From Shinella yambaruensis (GTDB taxonomy: Bacteria > Pseudomonadota > Alphaproteobacteria > Rhizobiales > Rhizobiaceae), in assembly GCF_022899355.1 (NCBI RefSeq), contig NZ_JALJCK010000002.1, forward strand, positions 434,001 through 498,000: 64,000 bases of DNA, read 5' to 3'. Numbering within the stretch: the first letter of the stretch is position 1; every line of letters starts with the position of its first letter. Below are positions 16,303 through 25,051 of the stretch, one piece after another. The translations under genes were made by a program, and so were the position numbers. The notes beneath the pieces were generated by a model that searched no databases, had not been told where the DNA came from, and saw nothing but the letters and a program-made list of their open reading frames with translations.

Positions 16303-16998
16303 TCAGTCCTTGTCGTCCTGGCGTCGTGCGAAGACATAGCCCGCGCCGCGCACGGTGACGATGCGGCGAGGGTGCCGGGGATCGTCCTCGATCGCCGCCC
16401 GGATACGGGAGACATGGACATCGACCGACCGGTCGAACGCATCGGCTTCGATCCCCTTCACGCGATCAAGCAGCTGCTCGCGCGTGAGAATCCGCCCGGC
16501 GCTTTCGGCAAGGGCTAGAAGGATGTCGAACTGGTGGCCGGTCATGTCGCAGACCTGCCCGTCGAGCCGCGCGCTGCGGGAGCCGGGGTCGATCTCCAGC
16601 CGCCCGAAGCGAAGGATGCCCGCCACCGGAGAGGCGCTGCGGCGGCGCAGGATCGCGCGCAGCCGGGCCAGCAGCTCGCGGGGGCTGAAGGGTTTGGGCA
16701 GATAGTCGTCGGCGCCGATCTCGAGCCCGACGATGCGATCGGTCTCGTCTCCCCTGGCGGTCAGCATCAGGACCGGGACGTCCGATCCGGCGCGGATGCG
16801 CTTCAGTACCTCGAAGCCGTCGAGGTCGGGCAGCATGACGTCGAGGATCACCGCCTCGGCAGGACTGCGGCTGAGATCGGCCAGTCCCGCCGCGGCCGTG
16901 GGCGCCGATCGCACCCGATAGCCATTGGCGGACAGGTAGTCGTTCAGCATGGCGGAAAGCCTCGTGTCGTCGTCGATGATCAGGAGATGTTCCGCCAT
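16303..16998 (-). CDS. OmpR-family response regulator
   Basis: A 231-residue response regulator: receiver domain (1-120) with the acidic pair IIDDD, phospho-acceptor Asp in VILDVMLPD, Thr in LTARG and Lys in DDYLPKPF; then a winged-helix DNA-binding domain ending in VRGAGYVFA. It partners the kinase one base downstream. It lies nine bases after the cytochrome b561 gene. By neighbourhood the likely targets are its own operon, including the Spy/CpxP-like protein. Confidence 0.94.
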   Translation of the reverse strand: MAEHLLIIDDDTRLSAMLNDYLSANGYRVRSAPTAAAGLADLSRSPAEAVILDVMLPDLDGFEVLKRIRAGSDVPVLMLTARGDETDRIVGLEIGADDYLPKPFSPRELLARLRAILRRRSASPVAGILRFGRLEIDPGSRSARLDGQVCDMTGHQFDILLALAESAGRILTREQLLDRVKGIEADAFDRSVDVHVSRIRAAIEDDPRHPRRIVTVRGAGYVFARRQDDKD

Positions 16999-17007
16999 GC
17001 CCGTTCC

Positions 17008-17544
17008 TCAGCGCACCGCGCTGTCCTTGCCATACCACAAACGCGTGAAGATCGCCTCACGCCGGACGAAGGCGTGATAGAGCGCGGCCCCGACATGGGC
17101 AACCAGGAGGCCGACAAGAGCCATCGCGCCGGTCCCGTGCGGGCCGCGCGGCGCATAGGCCGCGAAATCCGGCAACGACCCGGTCCCGCCGAACAGGATG
17201 GCTCCGGCCCCGCTCATCGCCATCAGCGCGATGCCGCTGCCGAACATGCCGAAGAGGACGATATAGAAGGCGGCATGAACCCCTCGCGCCAGCCGTTTCT
17301 GCCAGGGCGGCGTATTTGCCATGGGCGCCGGCTTGCGGTCGAAGACCAGCCACCACGCCACGCGCAGGATCGTCAGCGCAAGGGTGGCGATGCCGAGCGG
17401 CACATGCACGCGCAGGAACATCGCCGGATCGCTCGAGGCGGCGGCTCGAAAGCCGGTTCCCAGGAGGACGAGAATCGCGGCGGCGCTGAGCCAGTGGATT
17501 GTCACGGCAACGCTGCCGTAGCGATCTGCGCTGCTCTTCATCAT
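17008..17544 (-). CDS. Cytochrome b561 family membrane protein
   Basis: A 178-residue four-helix membrane protein with the dihaem His pattern of cytochrome b561 proteins: His in VTIHWLSAA, VHVPLG, RGVHAAFY and VAHVGAALYHAF. Such proteins pass electrons from the quinone pool, some to superoxide or periplasmic acceptors. ATG 17544 (followed by a second ATG) is chosen because AGGAG lies eight bases upstream; the frame is open 78 bases further. Between the Spy-like gene and the two-component genes in one operon. Confidence 0.9.
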   Translation of the reverse strand: MMKSSADRYGSVAVTIHWLSAAAILVLLGTGFRAAASSDPAMFLRVHVPLGIATLALTILRVAWWLVFDRKPAPMANTPPWQKRLARGVHAAFYIVLFGMFGSGIALMAMSGAGAILFGGTGSLPDFAAYAPRGPHGTGAMALVGLLVAHVGAALYHAFVRREAIFTRLWYGKDSAVR

Positions 17545-17614
17545 GATCGGAACTCCTGATTGGATATCGGGTCGGGGAGCCGGGGCGTGGCCGCCCCGGC
17601 CGAACCATGCGCCT

Positions 17615-18100
17615 TCATTCACGGCCCGGCCTGAAGCCGGGACCGAAAGAGCGGCGCTTCTCCAGCAGTTCCGTCCGCTGTTCGGGCGTCAGGACCTCGG
17701 CTGCCTGGATGAAGGCGTCGAGCGCCCGGGCTGAGACGGCGTCGGCGGTGGCAAGGACTTCCTTCCGCAGGGTTTCGATCGCGGCGCGGTCCAGCGTCTC
17801 GGCCCTCACGAGGGCGGCCAGGCGGTCGCGCCGGTCGTCCAGATCGCTGATCATGGGGCGGATTTCCGTCCGGGCGGCATCGACGATGGCCCAGATTCTC
17901 TGGCGCTGCTCTTTGGTCGTGTCCACCGATTTCAGCGCGCGTTCCAGGCCGAAGCCGCCGAAGGGGTCGCCGAATCCATGGCCGCGAAAGCCGTTCGCCT
18001 GAACCACGCCGGTGACTGCGAGCGCGCCGAGCGCCAGAACCGCGGTCATCCCGCCTACCAGATACTTGCGCAGGCGGCCTTTCTTGCTGCTGTCTTCCAT
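17615..18100 (-). CDS. Spy/CpxP-like periplasmic stress protein
   Basis: A 161-residue exported protein. After a basic N-terminus and one hydrophobic segment (about 14-35, VGGMTAVLALGALAVTGVV) comes a Gly/Phe-rich linker, then a helical domain with LTPEQRTELLEKRR and TTKEQRQRIWAIVDAAR, the LTxxQ-type pattern of Spy, CpxP and zinc-resistance proteins. These act as periplasmic chaperones or metal-stress sensors. ATG 18100 has GAGGAG before it. First gene of the operon that includes a two-component system, a feedback arrangement like cpxP-cpxRA. Confidence 0.82.
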   Translation of the reverse strand: MEDSSKKGRLRKYLVGGMTAVLALGALAVTGVVQANGFRGHGFGDPFGGFGLERALKSVDTTKEQRQRIWAIVDAARTEIRPMISDLDDRRDRLAALVRAETLDRAAIETLRKEVLATADAVSARALDAFIQAAEVLTPEQRTELLEKRRSFGPGFRPGRE

Positions 18101-18266
18101 GTTGCTTCTCCTCGTCTTGCACGGCCTCTCATCGCCGCGACAAGGAGAAGATGATGTCCGCGTGTTTCTCCCATCCACGCGTCATATTAAGTTTTGTGAA
18201 GAAGCAGGAGGAGGGCGCCGACGGACATTCGCGTGCCGGGCCGCCGGCTGGCGTCCTTCAAGATCC

Positions 18267-19208
18267 CTAGCCATCGGGTGCTTTTGCGCCCGCTGGCAGA
18301 TCGGTGTCTTGCGCGCACGCGACGAGTACGTTCACGGCTTCCTGCAACATGGGGCCCAGATATCGGCCTTTCTGCCAGAACACGACGTAGTGATAGAGCG
18401 CGCTTGGCTCGAAGGGGCGGATCTCGACGTTGAAGCACGCAGCCTGCCGGGCGGCGAAGGTATTGCTGCTTGAAATGCCGAGGCCGGCGGCGACGAAACT
18501 GACCTCCTGGCCGATGACATCCACCTGGATGGCGAGGTGCGGCTCCGCTCCCATGTAGCGAATGGCATTCTCGCTCATGAGGTGGGATTGCATCTGCGGT
18601 TCGATATCCGCAAGCGGCTCGCCGACCAGATCCTCCGGCCGGATCAAGTCCTTCCGGGCAAACCGGTGCTCCGGATGGAAGATGCATACATTGGTCGCCG
18701 TCGTCATCGGGCGCCAGTCGAAGACGTTTTCGTCGAGCGGCAGGCGGCCAAGTCCGAGATCCGCCCGCCCTTCGAGCACATGGTCCGTTACCTCCCGGTA
18801 GGTGCCGGATTTGATGTGGACCGCCGCGACCGGCTGGCGCGACCGCAGCATGCGGATGGCATCGGGAAGTAGCCGGAGCGAGAAGACGTGCGGCGCGGCG
18901 ATGCCGATCGTGTCGCTGTCGATGCCCTTCAGCGAGGAGACGGTGCGGGCGATCCTTTCCATCTGCACGAAGGTCGCATCGGCGTCGCGAAAGAGGGTCA
19001 TCGTCTGCGCCGTTGGAACGAGCCGCCCCTTGTCGCGCATGAACAGCTGCACGCCGAGCAGGGTTTCCAGCTGCTTGATCTGCTGGCTGACGGCGGGTTG
19101 GGTGATGTCGAGGGCCTTTGCCGCCGCCCTTTCGGAACCGGTCCTGACGACCTCGCGCAGAATCTGAAGCTGGCGAAGCGTGACGCCCGTCCCTGCGATT
19201 TCGACCAT
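18267..19208 (-). CDS. LysR-family transcriptional regulator
   Basis: A 313-residue LysR regulator with the N-terminal helix-turn-helix (VTLRQLQILREVVRTGSE, then ALDITQPAVSQQIKQLE) and a periplasmic-binding-like effector domain. ATG 19208 is preferred over 19253 because it matches the family N-terminus. It is divergent to the ABC importer operon, with an inverted repeat of LysR type between them, so it very probably controls that operon in response to the imported compound. Confidence 0.93.
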   Translation of the reverse strand: MVEIAGTGVTLRQLQILREVVRTGSERAAAKALDITQPAVSQQIKQLETLLGVQLFMRDKGRLVPTAQTMTLFRDADATFVQMERIARTVSSLKGIDSDTIGIAAPHVFSLRLLPDAIRMLRSRQPVAAVHIKSGTYREVTDHVLEGRADLGLGRLPLDENVFDWRPMTTATNVCIFHPEHRFARKDLIRPEDLVGEPLADIEPQMQSHLMSENAIRYMGAEPHLAIQVDVIGQEVSFVAAGLGISSSNTFAARQAACFNVEIRPFEPSALYHYVVFWQKGRYLGPMLQEAVNVLVACAQDTDLPAGAKAPDG

Positions 19209-19314
19209 GATGATGCGTTCCTGCGCGCGCGGTTCGTAGCTCTGCAAATGCAAAGATCAACTTATACCCTCTCGCGCGGAACCGCCACCTCCGAGCCGAA
19301 TGGCTCTTCTTCAT

Positions 19315-19349
19315 ATAAGCTAGGCTTATCTAAAAATAATCCTGCTTAT
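19315..19349. promoter_or_regulatory. LysR-type binding sites in the divergent promoter
   Basis: ATAAGC-TAG-GCTTAT (19315-19329) is a perfect inverted repeat with a T-N11-A core. A second, weaker copy ATAATCCTGCTTAT follows at 19336-19349. A strong upstream site plus a weaker promoter-proximal site is the usual recognition/activation-site layout of LysR regulators. Confidence 0.65.
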
Positions 19350-19477
19350 AAATTGACCCTATGGGCGCGACAGGCAATTCTATGTCCGTAACGCCGCCGT
19401 GACGGACAGCCGGCGCCGAAGGAACACAAGGGGTTCCGCTACATCGAAAATCGAAAGCGAAAGGGTGGTGCCGCTTC

Positions 19478-20302
19478 ATGCGCGCAGCAAAGGCTTTGTC
19501 GTATCCTGCATTCGGCGTCGGTGAACCGGCCGCGGAACCCGGTATCCGCGCCGAGCGGATCGAAAAGCGGCTCGGCGGCAACGATGTCCTGCGGGGTGTC
19601 GAGCTTATCGTCCGTCCCGGCGAGATCCTCTCGATCCTCGGCAGCAGCGGTTCGGGCAAGAGCACGCTGCTCAGGTGCCTCAATCTCCTGACCATTCCCG
19701 ATCGCGGAGACATCTGGGTGCACGGCGAGAAGCTGGCGATCCGCGCCGCATCGCAGCACGGCGGACCTGCCGGCATCCTCGATCACCGGCAGGTCCGAAG
19801 GGTGCGGGCTTCCATGGGCATGGTTTTCCAGAACTTCAATCTCTGGCCGCACAAGACGGCCCTCGAGAACGTCACGGAGGGGCCGGTTCTCGTCAAGGGG
19901 ATCCGGCGCGGCGCCGCCGCCGAGCTCGGCCGTCACTACCTCGCCAAGGTAGGGCTCTCGGACAAGGCGGACGCCTATCCGCGCCATTTGTCCGGCGGCC
20001 AGCAGCAGCGCGTGGCGATCGCCCGGGCGCTGGCGATGGAGCCGCAGGTGCTGCTTTTCGACGAGCCGACCTCGGCGCTGGACCCGGAACTGGTGGGCGA
20101 AGTGCTGCGTGTCATGGCGGCGCTTGCCGGGGAGGGGCGGACCATGGTGATCGTCACCCACGAACTTGCTTTCGCGCGCGAGGTCTCGACGCGGGCCGCC
20201 TTCATGCACGGCGGGCTGATCGAAGAGGAAAGCCCGCCGCAGGAATTCTTCTCCTCTCCCGTCTCAGGCCGTCTTCGCGGCTTTCTCGCTTCCCATCGAT
20301 AG
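19478..20302 (+). CDS. Polar amino acid ABC transporter ATPase
   Basis: A 274-residue ABC ATPase of the HisP/GlnQ/OccP type: Walker A GSSGSGKSTLLR, Q-loop VFQNFNLWPH, signature LSGGQQQRVAIARAL, Walker B LLFDEPTSALDPE and switch His in VTHELAF. The N-terminus is about 20 residues longer than usual. First gene of a plus-strand operon that also encodes two permeases, a racemase-fold protein, a binding protein and a CapA-like protein. Confidence 0.93.
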   Translation: MRAAKALSYPAFGVGEPAAEPGIRAERIEKRLGGNDVLRGVELIVRPGEILSILGSSGSGKSTLLRCLNLLTIPDRGDIWVHGEKLAIRAASQHGGPAGILDHRQVRRVRASMGMVFQNFNLWPHKTALENVTEGPVLVKGIRRGAAAELGRHYLAKVGLSDKADAYPRHLSGGQQQRVAIARALAMEPQVLLFDEPTSALDPELVGEVLRVMAALAGEGRTMVIVTHELAFAREVSTRAAFMHGGLIEEESPPQEFFSSPVSGRLRGFLASHR

Positions 20303-20315
20303 GAGGACCTCGCGC

Positions 20316-20975
20316 ATGGACGGTTTCGTGGTGCAGTTCGTCAACGGACTGAAGACGACGGTACTGCTGGCGCTTGTCAGCGGCGCGCTCGGCATGGCGC
20401 TCGGATTGCTTGCCGCGGCGGGGCGGCTGTCGCGGTGGAGGGCGGTAAGCGCCGCGGTCGGCTTCTACACGACGATCATTCGGGGCGTGCCCGAACTCAT
20501 CATCATCCTGCTGATCTATTTCGGCGGAACGGTCGCCATCAGTGCCTTCTTCGGACGCTATGTCGAGGTCAACGCGTTCCTCGCCGGGGTCGTTTCCCTC
20601 ACCGTCGTCTTCGGCGCCTATACGGCGGAAATCTTCCGAGGGGCGGTGCTCAGCATACCGGCAGGGCAGATCGAGGCGGCCCGCTCGCTCGGGCTGCATC
20701 CCTGGCAGACCTGGCTGCTCGTCATCCTTCCGCAAATGCTGCGCATCGCCCTGCCGGCGCTTGCGAACCAGTGGATCTCCCTTGTCAAGGAAACGTCGCT
20801 GATCTCGATCGTCGGGCTGACCGATATCATGCGGGTCGCCGCCATCGGCGCGGGGTCGCTGCGGGCGCCGCTGACATTCTATCTTGCGGCATCGGCGCTC
20901 TATCTCGCGCTGACCAGCCTGGCGCTGGTGATCTTCAATCTCCTCGAACGGCGTTTCGCCGTTCCCGGGCGGTGA
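20316..20975 (+). CDS. Polar amino acid ABC transporter permease (first)
   Basis: A 219-residue HisM/HisQ-type inner-membrane permease with about five helices and the EAA coupling loop (IEAARSLGLHPWQTWLLVILPQ). A strong AGGAGG lies nine bases before the ATG. Forms a heterodimer with the next permease. Confidence 0.93.
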   Translation: MDGFVVQFVNGLKTTVLLALVSGALGMALGLLAAAGRLSRWRAVSAAVGFYTTIIRGVPELIIILLIYFGGTVAISAFFGRYVEVNAFLAGVVSLTVVFGAYTAEIFRGAVLSIPAGQIEAARSLGLHPWQTWLLVILPQMLRIALPALANQWISLVKETSLISIVGLTDIMRVAAIGAGSLRAPLTFYLAASALYLALTSLALVIFNLLERRFAVPGR

Positions 20976-20986
20976 GGTGCCGCGCC

Positions 20987-21718
20987 ATGGATATCATGCT
21001 CCTCCTCACCAGCACGGTCACGCTTACCGGCGGCATTCCGCTGACGCTTCTCCTGACATTCGCATCGCTCCTGGCGGGTTTCGTCCTCGCCGTGCCCCTT
21101 GCCTTCATGCGGGCGTCGCCGCGCAAGTGGCTTTCCCTACCAGTGCTCGCCTATACATACGTGTTTCGCGGCACGCCGCTGCTCGTCCAGCTTTTCATCA
21201 TCTATTACGGCCTCGGTCAGGTCGGCGCCATTCGCTCGAGCGTGCTCTGGGTCCTGCTGCGCGATCCCTTCTGGTGCTGCCTGCTGGCGTTCTCCCTGAA
21301 CGGCGCCGCCTACACGACGGAGATCTTTCGCGGCGGGATCCAGGCCGTGGCGACCGGCATGATCGAGGCGGCGCAGGCGGTCGGCATGTCGCCGTTGCAG
21401 ATCAAGCGCCGGATCATCTTTCCGATCGCCTTCAGAAGCGTGCTTCCGTCCTATGCCAACGAGGTCATCAGCCTGGTGAAGGCGACGTCGCTCGCCAGCA
21501 CCGTGACCTTGCTGGAGATCACCGGCCTTTCGCGAAAACTGGTGTCGGAGACCTTCGCACCCTACGAGATCTTCATCGCCGCGGGCGTGCTCTATCTCGG
21601 CCTTACCTTCCTCCTGACCGGCTTCTTCAACGTGCTGGAGGCCCGGTTGAACGCGGCGCCCCAGGCAAGGACACATCCGCGCCGGGTCATCCTGCGGCAG
21701 GTGCCCCATGAACAGTAA
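20987..21718 (+). CDS. Polar amino acid ABC transporter permease (second)
   Basis: A 243-residue HisM/HisQ-type permease with the EAA loop IEAAQAVGMSPLQIKRRIIFP. ATG 20987 has GAGGTG overlapping the previous stop. The reading frame stays open upstream to 20435, but that part is antiphase to the first permease and not real. Its end overlaps the racemase-fold gene by 11 bases. Confidence 0.92.
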   Translation: MDIMLLLTSTVTLTGGIPLTLLLTFASLLAGFVLAVPLAFMRASPRKWLSLPVLAYTYVFRGTPLLVQLFIIYYGLGQVGAIRSSVLWVLLRDPFWCCLLAFSLNGAAYTTEIFRGGIQAVATGMIEAAQAVGMSPLQIKRRIIFPIAFRSVLPSYANEVISLVKATSLASTVTLLEITGLSRKLVSETFAPYEIFIAAGVLYLGLTFLLTGFFNVLEARLNAAPQARTHPRRVILRQVPHEQ

Positions 21719-22874
21719 CGCCCGTCAAGACCTGCTGCCGCTCTGGGAGAGCGCGTGGCGCGAGATCGATCCGTCGGCGATTGTTTCCAACTACCGCGCC
21801 ATACGGGCGGCGATCGGTCCCGGGACAAAGATCTTCGCCTGCCTGAAGCAGGACGCCTATGGATGCGGGGCGGGTAAAGTTGCCTCTCTCCTGTCCGCGG
21901 CCGGCACCGATGCCTTCGGCGTCGTGTCCATCGCCGATGCGATCGCCGTGCGGCGGGCAGCGCCCGGAACGCCGATCCTCATGTATCCGGGCATCGGCCC
22001 GGATGCCGTCGACCTTGTCAGGGACCTCGACCTGACGATTTCAGTTTCCGGCGAGGAGGACCTGCAGGGCTGGCTTGCGACCGGCGTGCCGCTCAAGGTT
22101 TTCGTGAAGGTGGATCTCGGCTTTTGGCGCGCCGGCGTGGTGCCCGCCAGCCTCCGGGGCCTGGTGAAACTGTGCGCCTCGCAAAGCAATCTCGCCGTTG
22201 ACGGCCTTTATGCCCATCTCAGTGAGTTCGGCGACGCCGGGTCTTCTGCGCCGGCGCAGGTCGCACGCCTGACGCCGCTTCTTGACGCGCTGAAGGCGGA
22301 GGGGCGGCTTCCCTCGACCGTCATGGTTTCAAGCAGCGAAAGCCTGCTTCAGCACCCGGAATTCGACATGGACGCGGTCGATCCCGGTGCCCTCCTCTTC
22401 GGATTGGCCCGTTCCGGGGCCGGGCGTCGGACCCTCTCCATCCGGCCGGCCCTGTCGGCGATCAAGGCGCGCATCGTAGCGCTCAAGACGTGCCACGACA
22501 GCATGGGAAGGCCGCCGGGCCTGCCGGGCTACCACCCGGCGATGCGCCTTGCCGTGCTGGGGATCGGCTGGGGGCACGGGGTGCCGCGAGACCTCGGCTC
22601 CTCGGCCTCGGTGCTCGTCCGGGGGCGGCGTGCGCCCGTCGTGCCGCCCGTCCATCTCGAACATCTTCGCATCGACGTCACGGATATTCCCGAAGCGGTG
22701 CTCGGGGATGAGGCGGTCCTGCTCGGCTCTTCCGGTGCGGACCGCATCACGCTGCCGCAACTCGCCGAAGCCTGGAACACCGATGAAACAGGCGTCGGCT
22801 GCGGCCTCAGGGAGAGCCTGCGGCGGATAGACGCCGCACCACGATCGAAACCGAACCAAGAAGAAGGGGAATGA
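21708..22874 (+). CDS. Alanine-racemase-fold (fold III PLP) protein with altered active site
   Basis: A 388-residue PLP enzyme. The Schiff-base Lys lies in FACLKQDAYGCG, close to the VVKANAYGHG of alanine racemase, and the DLGFWRAGV and DGLYAHLSEFG segments follow the family order. The second catalytic base of alanine racemase, the Tyr of the GYaDG loop, is Trp here (GIGWGHGVPR), so ordinary alanine racemisation is doubtful. Overlap with the permease gene and a one-base gap to the binding-protein gene place it firmly in the import operon. It may racemise or otherwise process an unusual amino acid. Confidence 0.85.
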   Translation: MNSNARQDLLPLWESAWREIDPSAIVSNYRAIRAAIGPGTKIFACLKQDAYGCGAGKVASLLSAAGTDAFGVVSIADAIAVRRAAPGTPILMYPGIGPDAVDLVRDLDLTISVSGEEDLQGWLATGVPLKVFVKVDLGFWRAGVVPASLRGLVKLCASQSNLAVDGLYAHLSEFGDAGSSAPAQVARLTPLLDALKAEGRLPSTVMVSSSESLLQHPEFDMDAVDPGALLFGLARSGAGRRTLSIRPALSAIKARIVALKTCHDSMGRPPGLPGYHPAMRLAVLGIGWGHGVPRDLGSSASVLVRGRRAPVVPPVHLEHLRIDVTDIPEAVLGDEAVLLGSSGADRITLPQLAEAWNTDETGVGCGLRESLRRIDAAPRSKPNQEEGE

Positions 22875-22875
22875 C

Positions 22876-23721
22876 ATGAAACGACAACTGACCTGCGCCC
22901 TCGCGGCGCTCCTGCTGGCTGCCGGCCTTGCCCATGGCGCGGAGCGCACGGCCATCACCATCGCCTCGGAAGGCGCCTCGCCGCCGTGGGACTATATCGA
23001 CGAGAACGGCGCGCTCGTCGGTTTCGACATCGACGTCGGCAACGAGCTCTGCACCCGGATGAAGCTGCAATGCACCTTCGTCGCGCAGGACTGGGACGGC
23101 ATCATCCCCGGCCTTCTGGTGAAGAAGTACGATGCGATCATGGCCGGCATGTCGATCACCGAAAAGCGCAAGAAATCAATCGCCTTCTCCGTTCCCTATG
23201 CGGTGGCGCCGAACCAGATCGTCATGCGCCGGGCGCTCGGCCTGCCGCCCGGGGATAGCGAGGCGAAGCTGAACCTCACGGATATCGACGCGGCGAAGAA
23301 GGAGACCATCGACAAGCTGAGGGAAAGCCTGAAGGGCAGGACCCTCGGTGTCCTTCGCTCCTCCAACTCGGAGGCGGTCGTGCAGGAACTCTTCGGCGAC
23401 ATTGCGGAGGTGCGCAGCTATGACAGCCAGGAAAACCTGAAGCTCGACCTGACATCGGAGCGTATCGACGGTGGCCTCGGCGATCGCCTGGTCTGGAAGC
23501 AGTTCCTCGACACGCCGGAGGGCAAGGCGGTGGAGTTCTTCGGCCCTGAACTTTCGGGAGGCACCTGGGGCCCCGGCGTCGGTGTCGGTCTTCGCAAGGA
23601 GGATGCCGATCTTGCCGAGGCCTTCGACAAGGCCATCGAAGCGAGCACCCGGGACGGCACGCTCGGGAAGATCAGCCAAAAATGGTTCGGCGTGGATATT
23701 GCTCCGCAGCTCGCGAACTGA
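22876..23721 (+). CDS. Amino acid ABC transporter substrate-binding protein
   Basis: A 281-residue HisJ/ArgT-type binding protein with a Sec signal peptide (residues 1-21, ALAALLLAAGLAHG) and the family motifs GASPPWDYIDENGALVGFD and DWDGIIPGLLVKKYDAIMAG. It is the periplasmic receptor of the importer encoded just upstream. Ligand class: a polar, perhaps basic or opine-like amino acid. Confidence 0.93.
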   Translation: MKRQLTCALAALLLAAGLAHGAERTAITIASEGASPPWDYIDENGALVGFDIDVGNELCTRMKLQCTFVAQDWDGIIPGLLVKKYDAIMAGMSITEKRKKSIAFSVPYAVAPNQIVMRRALGLPPGDSEAKLNLTDIDAAKKETIDKLRESLKGRTLGVLRSSNSEAVVQELFGDIAEVRSYDSQENLKLDLTSERIDGGLGDRLVWKQFLDTPEGKAVEFFGPELSGGTWGPGVGVGLRKEDADLAEAFDKAIEASTRDGTLGKISQKWFGVDIAPQLAN

Positions 23722-23739
23722 CTGTCCCCCTGCGACTAT

Positions 23740-23759
23740 CGGCGGCCCTAGGGCCGCCG
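23740..23759. terminator. Perfect GC palindrome after the binding-protein gene
   Basis: A 20-base perfect palindrome around GGCCCTAGGGCC lies between the binding-protein gene and the CapA-like gene. No T-run follows, so it probably acts as an mRNA-stabilising or partial-termination hairpin that sets relative expression. Confidence 0.5.
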
Positions 23760-23790
23760 CCTCCTGAATTCTTCTCCAAGGTACATCGCC

Positions 23791-25035
23791 ATGTCTTCAC
23801 CGTTCACGCTCGCCGTCACCGGGCAATCTCTCATTCATCATGATGTCCGGCAGGTCCGGGACGATGGATTTGCCGCAATCAAGGCACTGATCAAGCAGGC
23901 CGATATCGCTTTTACGAATTTCGAGACGACGGTGTTCGGCCGGCATGGCGGGTGGCCGATGAAAGGTTCCTATTTCGGATGTTCGGCGCCGTTTGTGCTG
24001 GATGCGCTGAAGGACATCGGCTTCAACACCCTGGCGCTCTCCAACAACCACGCCTTCGACCTCGGCCCTCCGGGCGTTCTGTCGACGCTGGAGGAAGTGG
24101 CGGAGAGGGGGTTCCTTCACGCCGGTATCGGTGTCGATGCCACAGACGCGGGCCGGCCGGGAATGAAAACCTTCGGCACAAGACGGGTGGCGCTCGTTGC
24201 CATGGACGCCGGCCCCGGCCCGGCGACCATGTATGCGGCCGACGCGACGGACCGGCGTCCGGCAAGGCCGGGCGTGAATGGGCTCGACGTGTCGAGGCGT
24301 TTTGCGGTCGAGCCCGCGGTATTCGCGAGCCTCTCCGGCATTCAGGACATCTTCCAGAGCAGTCCGATGGAACGGGGCAACTACGCCCAGCCGCACGATC
24401 CGCCGGACCTGCAATCGGCCGATGAGATCGATTTTTACGGAACGGTCTTTTGCCGCGCCCCGGAGAACCGGCGCCGGATCCTGGTGGACGAGGCGAGCCT
24501 GCAGCGTCATCTGTCGGCGATCCGCCGCGCTGCCGCGGAAGGCGCCTTCGTCATCGCCTACCTCCACCATCATCATTGGGAGCCGAACTGGCGGGAGGTG
24601 CCTTCCTGGGTTCAGGCGTTCGCACGGGCTTGTATCGATGCCGGCGCGGGGATGTTCGTCAGTCATGGCGCGCCGGTCCTGCAGCCCATCGAAATCTATC
24701 GCGGCGCGCCGATCTTCTTCGGGCTCGGCAATTTTCTCTTCCATCTCGATGAGGGGGAGGTCGTATGGAGCGCACCGGACGTCTGGAAAAGCGTCGTGGC
24801 GACATGCCGCTTTGATGCCGACGCCAGGCTCCGGTCGATCGACCTTCATCCTGTCGTCATCGGCGGCGAGAATCTGGACGCTGACAATTATCACGAACGG
24901 ATCGTTCCGGTCCCTGCCCCGGAAGGGCTGGCAGCGAGGATGATCGAGGATTTGGCAATCCGCTCGAAGGCACACGGCGTGTCGATTGCCTTCGTCGAGC
25001 GTTTTGGGAGAATAACGGCAGAGATCAGCGCGTAA
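23791..25035 (+). CDS. CapA/PgsA-like metallophosphatase-fold protein
   Basis: A 414-residue protein of the CapA family (bacterial capsule synthesis protein PGA_cap), related to PgsA of poly-gamma-glutamate synthesis. Family blocks are clear: an Asp/Asn/Glu metal site (ADIAFTNFETTV), LSNNHAFDLGPPG, YLHHHHWEPNW and SHGAPVLQPIEIYRG. There is no signal peptide or membrane anchor, unlike PgsA, so it is probably a cytosolic hydrolase rather than a capsule protein. The last gene of the LysR-controlled operon; with the racemase-fold enzyme it suggests processing of an imported amino-acid conjugate or peptide. Reaction unknown. Confidence 0.8.
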   Translation: MSSPFTLAVTGQSLIHHDVRQVRDDGFAAIKALIKQADIAFTNFETTVFGRHGGWPMKGSYFGCSAPFVLDALKDIGFNTLALSNNHAFDLGPPGVLSTLEEVAERGFLHAGIGVDATDAGRPGMKTFGTRRVALVAMDAGPGPATMYAADATDRRPARPGVNGLDVSRRFAVEPAVFASLSGIQDIFQSSPMERGNYAQPHDPPDLQSADEIDFYGTVFCRAPENRRRILVDEASLQRHLSAIRRAAAEGAFVIAYLHHHHWEPNWREVPSWVQAFARACIDAGAGMFVSHGAPVLQPIEIYRGAPIFFGLGNFLFHLDEGEVVWSAPDVWKSVVATCRFDADARLRSIDLHPVVIGGENLDADNYHERIVPVPAPEGLAARMIEDLAIRSKAHGVSIAFVERFGRITAEISA

Positions 25036-25051
25036 CGACAATGACCGGCGA

